9,628 nucleotides of DNA from a bacterium (GTDB lineage: Bacteria; SZUA-79; Acidulodesulfobacterales; Acidulodesulfobacteraceae), in the NCBI GenBank assembly GCA_021789455.1, contig JAJYJN010000037.1, positions 1-9,628 of the forward strand, written 5' to 3'. The position numbers and the translations under genes were made by a program. The notes under the pieces were generated by a model that worked only from the letters and a program-made list of their open reading frames with translations, was not told the origin of the DNA and searched no databases. How positions within the stretch are numbered: position 1 is the stretch's first letter; the number at the start of each line of letters is the position of its first letter. Of the stretch, positions 6,177 to 9,628 are shown piece after piece.

Positions 6177-6863
6177 TTATTTCTTTTGCAAATTTTTGCA
6201 TCTTTCCGCAATTACGATAGATTTCAGTTTTAAGTATGCCTCGTTTAAATCGTCGTTTGTAATAATATAATCGTAAACTGCGCTTTTTTTAATTTCATTA
6301 TAAGCCGTATTAAGCCTTTTATTTAATTCGGCGTCTTCCATGCCGCCTCTTTTTTTCAGCCTCACGCAGAGGTCTTCATATGAAGGAGGAGTAATAAATA
6401 TAGTAATCGGACGGTTCGACCCGGTTTTATTATTAACGCCGTCGGAAGGATTATCGGATTTTCCCGCATCCGGATATGCTTTAAGAAGTTTTTCGACCCC
6501 TTGAACGTCTATTTCCAATAGAATATCCGATAAGCGTTCAGGATTAAAAACCGATTTATATGCCGTTCCGTATCTTTTGCCGAAAACGTTAGCCCATTCT
6601 ATAAATTCGCCTTCTTCTATCATTCTATCAAATTCCGCATCATTAATAAAATGATAACTTATTCCGTTTTCTTCTCCGTTTCTTTTTGCTCTGGTCGTAA
6701 ATGAAACGCTCGGCTTTATGTCTTTAAACTCCTGCAAAAGCATATTGCATAAAGTAGTCTTGCCGGTACCCGAAGGCGCCGAAACCGCAAAAATTAAGCC
6801 CTTAGGTTTCCCGTCGGTATGCAGTCTTTTATCTTCAAATTCTATGCTTTTTTCGTCCGCCAT
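6177..6863 (-). CDS. gmk: Guanylate kinase
   Basis: Cytoplasmic enzyme phosphorylating GMP to GDP with ATP, an essential step of guanine nucleotide supply and the source of substrate for (p)ppGpp. The P-loop APSGTGKTT is at residues 29-37. The GMP-binding part includes SFTTRAKRNGEENGISYHF (54-72), GEFIEWA (85-91) and YGT (98-100). DILLEIDVQG (113-122) and the lid RLKKRG (168-173) are also typical. The 228 residues exceed the usual roughly 205 for two reasons: a charged N-terminal extension of about 20 residues, and a hydrophilic insert at about 134-150 (Gly/Ser/Asn/Asp-rich) just before ITIFITPPS. Neither touches a catalytic motif. No later Met exists before the conserved core, and ATG 6863 has AGGGA about 12 nt upstream, so the extension is probably real. 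The start lies 15 nt after the remA stop. Confidence 0.95.
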   Translation of the reverse strand: MADEKSIEFEDKRLHTDGKPKGLIFAVSAPSGTGKTTLCNMLLQEFKDIKPSVSFTTRAKRNGEENGISYHFINDAEFDRMIEEGEFIEWANVFGKRYGTAYKSVFNPERLSDILLEIDVQGVEKLLKAYPDAGKSDNPSDGVNNKTGSNRPITIFITPPSYEDLCVRLKKRGGMEDAELNKRLNTAYNEIKKSAVYDYIITNDDLNEAYLKLKSIVIAERCKNLQKK

Positions 6864-6878
6864 ATATGATTATATTCC

Positions 6879-7121
6879 CTAATCTTTGCCTTCCAATCTC
6901 GCTATAATGGTTGAAGTATTAAGAGCGGAAAGTATAATATGCCCCGAATCGGTAATTATCACCGACCTAGTCTTTCTTCCTTCCGTGGCATCTACTAAAT
7001 TATTGCCGTCTTTAGCGCTGTCTCTTAGTCTTTTCATGGGGGAAGAGCCGGGGGAAACGACGGCCACCACCCTGCTCTGCAATACTACGTTTCCAAATCC
7101 TACGTTAATAAGTTTCTGCAT
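6879..7121 (-). CDS. remA: RemA-family (DUF370) DNA-binding regulator
   Basis: An 80-residue protein matching the RemA/DUF370 family: INVGFGNVV at 5-13, VVAVVSPGSSPMKRL at 18-32, and LVDATEGRKTRSVIITDSGHIILSA at 42-66, with the ATxGRxTR signature. In Bacillus subtilis RemA is a ring-forming DNA-binding activator of biofilm-matrix genes. Outside Firmicutes the role is largely unstudied, so matrix control here is only an analogy. The position just before gmk is common for this family (known context). ATG 7121 fits the family's N-terminus, but the upstream sequence holds no recognisable ribosome site, unlike rpoZ or gmk. The gene is 64 nt from the hldA stop, and a TATAAT in that gap hints at an internal promoter. 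Very confident of the family. Confidence 0.93.
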   Translation of the reverse strand: MQKLINVGFGNVVLQSRVVAVVSPGSSPMKRLRDSAKDGNNLVDATEGRKTRSVIITDSGHIILSALNTSTIIARLEGKD

Positions 7122-7151
7122 TTAGTAATATTTAACGGAATTTAATAATTT

Positions 7152-7157
7152 ATTATA
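7152..7157 (-). promoter_or_regulatory. Possible -10 element of an internal promoter before remA
   Basis: A perfect TATAAT occurs on the minus strand in the 64-nt hldA-remA gap, about 30 nt before the remA ATG. No TTGACA-like hexamer is found 16-18 nt upstream (CTAACC at a 17-nt spacing), and the tract is AT-rich, so this may be chance. Confidence 0.25.
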
Positions 7158-7185
7158 TTTTTCACCTTAAAACCGGTTAGGCCGT

Positions 7186-8199
7186 TTAATCCGAACTTAA
7201 CAGCTCCGCAAGTTCGTCTGCTCCTACGGCGTATGTGCCCAGCTGAGATACGGCAATGCTTGCTGCGGCATTCGCGATATAACAGGCGTCTGTAATGCTT
7301 GCGCCGACGCTTTTTGCAACCGCAAGGGTAGAAATAACGGTATCTCCGGCTCCCGTAACGTCATATACTTCTTTTGCCCGCGCGCGCAGATGCAAAGGTT
7401 TGCCTCCGTTACCTGCGCCGCCGCTAAAGAGAGACATGCCGTCTTCGCCGCGGGTTACAAGCAGATAATCCGGCTTTATCTTTTTAATAATAGTCCTGCC
7501 CGCTTTTTCAAGGGTCTTCTCGTCGTTAATTTTAACTCCGGAACCTCCCGAGGTTTCATTAATATTGGGCGTTAAAATAGAAACGTTTTTATAAAATTTA
7601 AAATTTTCGACCTTAGGGTCGAGAGCGATAAATTTGTTTTTTTCCCTTAAAAAGCTCACGAGGGAAGAAAAAAATTTTCTTTCTATAAGTCCCTTGCCGT
7701 AATCCGAAATTATAACGGCGTCTATATCGTCCGCTATTTTTTTTATTCCGTCCATCAGCCGTTTGTAAACCTGAGCCGTAAATTTCCCGTTGTCTTCCCT
7801 GTCAAATCTCACGATTTGCTGGTTATGCGCAATAACCCTGGTTTTAATAATGGTTTGAAAGTTTTTTAAAGTCAGAATGTATGAGGAATCGACTTTTACT
7901 TCGGGTTTATCTTTCCCGCCGCTTTTGCCGACTAAACGTTTTAATATATCTCCGTTGTAATCGTCTCCTACAACTCCTGCTACGTAAACTTTAGCGCCGA
8001 GTTTAACCGCATTGTTTACGACGTTTGCCGCTCCGCCCGGCATTAGTTTTTCGGATTTTACGTTAACGACGGGAACCGGAGCTTCGGGAGATATCCTGCT
8101 TACCGTTCCGTAAACAAAATGGTCAACCATAATATCCCCGACTACAAGTATTCTCGCCCTGTCGAATTTTTTTATTATATTAAGCAGTTCTTTAGACAT
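7186..8199 (-). CDS. hldA: D-glycero-beta-D-manno-heptose-7-phosphate kinase (HldA / RfaE domain I)
   Basis: PfkB/ribokinase-fold enzyme phosphorylating heptose-7-phosphate at C1 towards ADP-heptose, the LPS inner-core precursor. Residues seen: VVGDIMVDHFVYG (19-31), RISPEAPVPV (35-44), PGGAANVV (54-61), KTRVIAHNQQIVRFDRED (119-136), DYGKG (166-170), a PfkB NxxE-type motif PNINE (211-215), and DVTGAGDT (280-287) with catalytic D286. The RISPEAPVPV and HNQQIVRFDRE blocks are typical of RfaE1 rather than generic sugar kinases. At 337 residues it has only the kinase domain. The adenylyltransferase domain of fused HldE is absent, so a separate HldC-like protein is expected elsewhere. Hydrophilic additions lie at about 91-100 and 260-270. 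Its start overlaps the end of the glycosyltransferase gene by 8 nt, and its ribosome site is weak, suggesting coupled translation. Confidence 0.92.
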   Translation of the reverse strand: MSKELLNIIKKFDRARILVVGDIMVDHFVYGTVSRISPEAPVPVVNVKSEKLMPGGAANVVNNAVKLGAKVYVAGVVGDDYNGDILKRLVGKSGGKDKPEVKVDSSYILTLKNFQTIIKTRVIAHNQQIVRFDREDNGKFTAQVYKRLMDGIKKIADDIDAVIISDYGKGLIERKFFSSLVSFLREKNKFIALDPKVENFKFYKNVSILTPNINETSGGSGVKINDEKTLEKAGRTIIKKIKPDYLLVTRGEDGMSLFSGGAGNGGKPLHLRARAKEVYDVTGAGDTVISTLAVAKSVGASITDACYIANAAASIAVSQLGTYAVGADELAELLSSD

Positions 8200-9298
8200 A
8201 TCTTGAAAACAAATCGAGCGTTTTATCGGCGCAATCCCGTATATTAAATTTTTCTATAATCGTTTTTCTGGCTTCCTTAGCCGTTTCCCTTGCCGCATCT
8301 ATGTTATTATACACGAAAACCAGCTTTTGATAAATAGCATTTATATCGCCGCTCTTTACTACAAAACCGTTCCTGCCGTCCTCCACGACTTCCGGCATAC
8401 CCCCGGCATCGGAAGTTATTACCGCCTTTTCCATTGCCATAGATTCCAGCAGGGCAAGAGGGAGTCCTTCTTTTAAAGACGGAAAAACAACCGCGTCCAA
8501 TTCCTGAAGGAAAGAAACAAGATTGCCGCCGACAAACCCTACGAAATATACCGAGTTGTAAATACCCAAATCTTTAGCTTTTTTAATAAGCTCGTCTTTC
8601 AAAAGTCCCGTTCCCGCAATAAAAAAGTTAGCTTCCGGTATTTTAAGCAGAACAAATTTCGCGGCGTCTAAAAATAGTTCTACTCCTTTTTCGCGGGAAA
8701 GCCTCGCAAGCATTCCGACGTTAAACGGCCTGACGCTGCCGTCCGTTTCGGGACCTGCGGCGGATGAGGCGTATTTTTTTTTAGGAAGTCCTTCCGCTTC
8801 GGGATTGAATTTTTCGGTATCTATTCCGTTATAAATGACGTCGAGCTTTCCGCCGTTCATACCCTGCAAAATCAGGTTTTCTCTTACCGCTTTGGAAACG
8901 CAAATTACATAATCGCTGTATTTATACTGGTTTTTTTTATTAAGTCCGTGCGCGGTCGATACGGATTTTATTCCGGCAATTTTAGCGGCCAATGCTCCGA
9001 TAAAATTTGCTTTCGACAGATGCGTATGAATTATATCGAATTTGTTCTTTTTTATAAAATAAGCAATGCTTAATATTGCCAGGGGATTATATTTAAAACT
9101 GCAGGTCGTGACCTTAAAAGGCACGCCGCTGTTTTGTAAAAATTTTAAAACCGATAATTCCTGATTTTTGCCGCTTTCGCCTGCCGACGATAAAATAAAA
9201 ACTTCATGCCCCTTCTCCGCAAATTTTTGGGATAAATTAACGACGTAATTTTCTGCGCCGCCTATGTTTGAAGGGGTTATAAATTCCAAAATTTTCAT
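8192..9298 (-). CDS. GT-B glycosyltransferase, family 4 type
   Basis: A 368-residue glycosyltransferase of the GT1/GT4 type, with an N-terminal acceptor domain and a C-terminal nucleotide-sugar domain. Seen: GGAENYV at 13-19 in the N-terminal loop; IIHTHLSKANFIGALAA (89-105); VSTAHG (113-118); the linker YNGIDTEKFNP (156-166); VGMLARLSREKGVELFLDAA (194-213) opening the C-terminal Rossmann domain; and the EX7E motif E277-E285 in EGLPLALLESMAM, followed by AGGMPEVV (298-305). This group normally retains the sugar's anomeric configuration. Donor and acceptor cannot be named, but the neighbouring hldA makes an LPS-core or surface-polysaccharide sugar likely. A Gly/Ser/Ala-rich stretch at about 176-188 enlarges the domain linker. 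The start codon overlaps the stop of the upstream ORF (TAATG), and the stop overlaps the hldA start, so the three genes form a coupled unit. Confidence 0.9.
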   Translation of the reverse strand: MKILEFITPSNIGGAENYVVNLSQKFAEKGHEVFILSSAGESGKNQELSVLKFLQNSGVPFKVTTCSFKYNPLAILSIAYFIKKNKFDIIHTHLSKANFIGALAAKIAGIKSVSTAHGLNKKNQYKYSDYVICVSKAVRENLILQGMNGGKLDVIYNGIDTEKFNPEAEGLPKKKYASSAAGPETDGSVRPFNVGMLARLSREKGVELFLDAAKFVLLKIPEANFFIAGTGLLKDELIKKAKDLGIYNSVYFVGFVGGNLVSFLQELDAVVFPSLKEGLPLALLESMAMEKAVITSDAGGMPEVVEDGRNGFVVKSGDINAIYQKLVFVYNNIDAARETAKEARKTIIEKFNIRDCADKTLDLFSRYV

Positions 9299-9628
9299 TA
9301 ACTTTGCCGTAATTTTAAAAAAGCTTTTATTTTTTTTGCCGCGTTAGACGTTTCGTTTATTGAATCTTTTACTAATCTGTATATCAGCATTTTAAAAAAA
9401 TGCGACGTCCCTTTTTTTTCTTTCATAAATGTCTTAAAATCGTCTATATCCCAATCCTGTTTAGACGCAAGCTCCCTAAAAGGGGCAGGGTGAAAATCGA
9501 GATTTTTTCTTTCAATTCTTTCAAGCCAGCTGAAATCGGAATATATATATTTATCCACCCGCGGGTCGTAGTTCGAAACCCAATTTTTTAACCTGTTTAT
9601 TATCCTGAAATTATAAAGCCTTTCCATT
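9298..9628 (-). CDS. Unknown protein, C-terminal part or whole (runs to window edge)
   Basis: An open frame of at least 109 residues, at the start of the visible minus-strand operon. The Met at 9627 is one base from the window edge, so it may be internal and the gene may be much longer. I do not recognise a family. The visible part is hydrophilic and basic, rich in Lys, Arg, Asp and Trp/Phe/Tyr. It has no membrane segment, and DWDIDDFKTFMKEKKG (58-73) is its most distinctive stretch. The C-terminus (AAKKIKAFLKLRQS) could form an amphipathic basic helix. Its stop shares one base with the glycosyltransferase start (TAATG), so it is co-translated with glycosyltransferase and heptose kinase, and an envelope-polysaccharide role is plausible but unproven. 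Confidence 0.6.
   Translation of the reverse strand, partial: MERLYNFRIINRLKNWVSNYDPRVDKYIYSDFSWLERIERKNLDFHPAPFRELASKQDWDIDDFKTFMKEKKGTSHFFKMLIYRLVKDSINETSNAAKKIKAFLKLRQS

Noticed and set aside
6886..7125. Plus-strand ORF opposite remA
   Set aside because: Antisense to a clearly conserved RemA frame; the open frame follows from the codon use of the real gene.
9551..9559. TTATCCACC, one base from a DnaA box
   Set aside because: A single match inside a coding frame, with no further boxes or AT-rich unwinding region next to it.
1..9628. CRISPR array, tRNA, rRNA, insertion sequence or phage genes
   Set aside because: No regularly spaced repeats, tRNA-like cloverleaf, transposase or integrase motifs were seen on either strand; nearly all sequence is covered by housekeeping or envelope genes.

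Overview
The window (9,628 bp, AT-rich, densely coded, no mobile element seen) looks like a chromosomal segment of a Gram-negative bacterium. An LPS-type heptose kinase (hldA-like), an outer-envelope-type glycosyltransferase and a lipoprotein argue for an outer membrane. The run remA (DUF370) - gmk - rpoZ - spoT/rel is an arrangement I associate with the former Deltaproteobacteria (Desulfobacterota and relatives). That placement is inference from gene order and low GC, not from a marker tree.

Layout. (1) Positions 35-1412, minus strand: rfbA (glucose-1-phosphate thymidylyltransferase), followed tightly by a small lipoprotein and a small three-helix membrane protein of half-PnuC/SemiSWEET-like appearance. 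(2) Positions 1498-2847, plus strand: an RlmD/RumA-type 23S rRNA uracil-5-methyltransferase with N-terminal TRAM domain. It appears to start at CTG, because no ATG, GTG or TTG exists in frame where the protein must begin. A terminator follows. (3) Positions 2902-3099, minus strand: rpmB (ribosomal protein L28), with a consensus sigma-70 promoter. (4) Positions 3306-3518, plus strand: a DUF2892 small membrane protein, ending in a bidirectional terminator shared with the long minus-strand operon. (5) Positions 3587-9628, minus strand: one long operon read right to left: an incomplete unknown ORF, a GT4 glycosyltransferase, hldA, remA, gmk, rpoZ and rel/spoT. The first three overlap by 1 and 8 nt. 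The later genes are separated by 15 to 69 nt.

How the genes relate. The right half of the operon (glycosyltransferase, heptose kinase) and the separate rfbA serve surface polysaccharide or LPS building. The left half is a growth-control block: Gmk makes GDP from GMP, Rel/SpoT makes and degrades (p)ppGpp from GDP/GTP, and the omega subunit forms part of a known ppGpp site on RNA polymerase. RemA is a small DNA-binding regulator family best known from biofilm-matrix control in Bacillus.

I find no CRISPR array, tRNA, rRNA, insertion sequence or phage gene, and no gene-free stretch over about 210 bp. No clearly new multi-gene system is evident. The points most worth a second look are the CTG start of the methyltransferase, the lipoprotein/mini-transporter pair after rfbA, the hairpin between rpoZ and spoT, and the repeated hydrophilic loop insertions in several otherwise standard enzymes.
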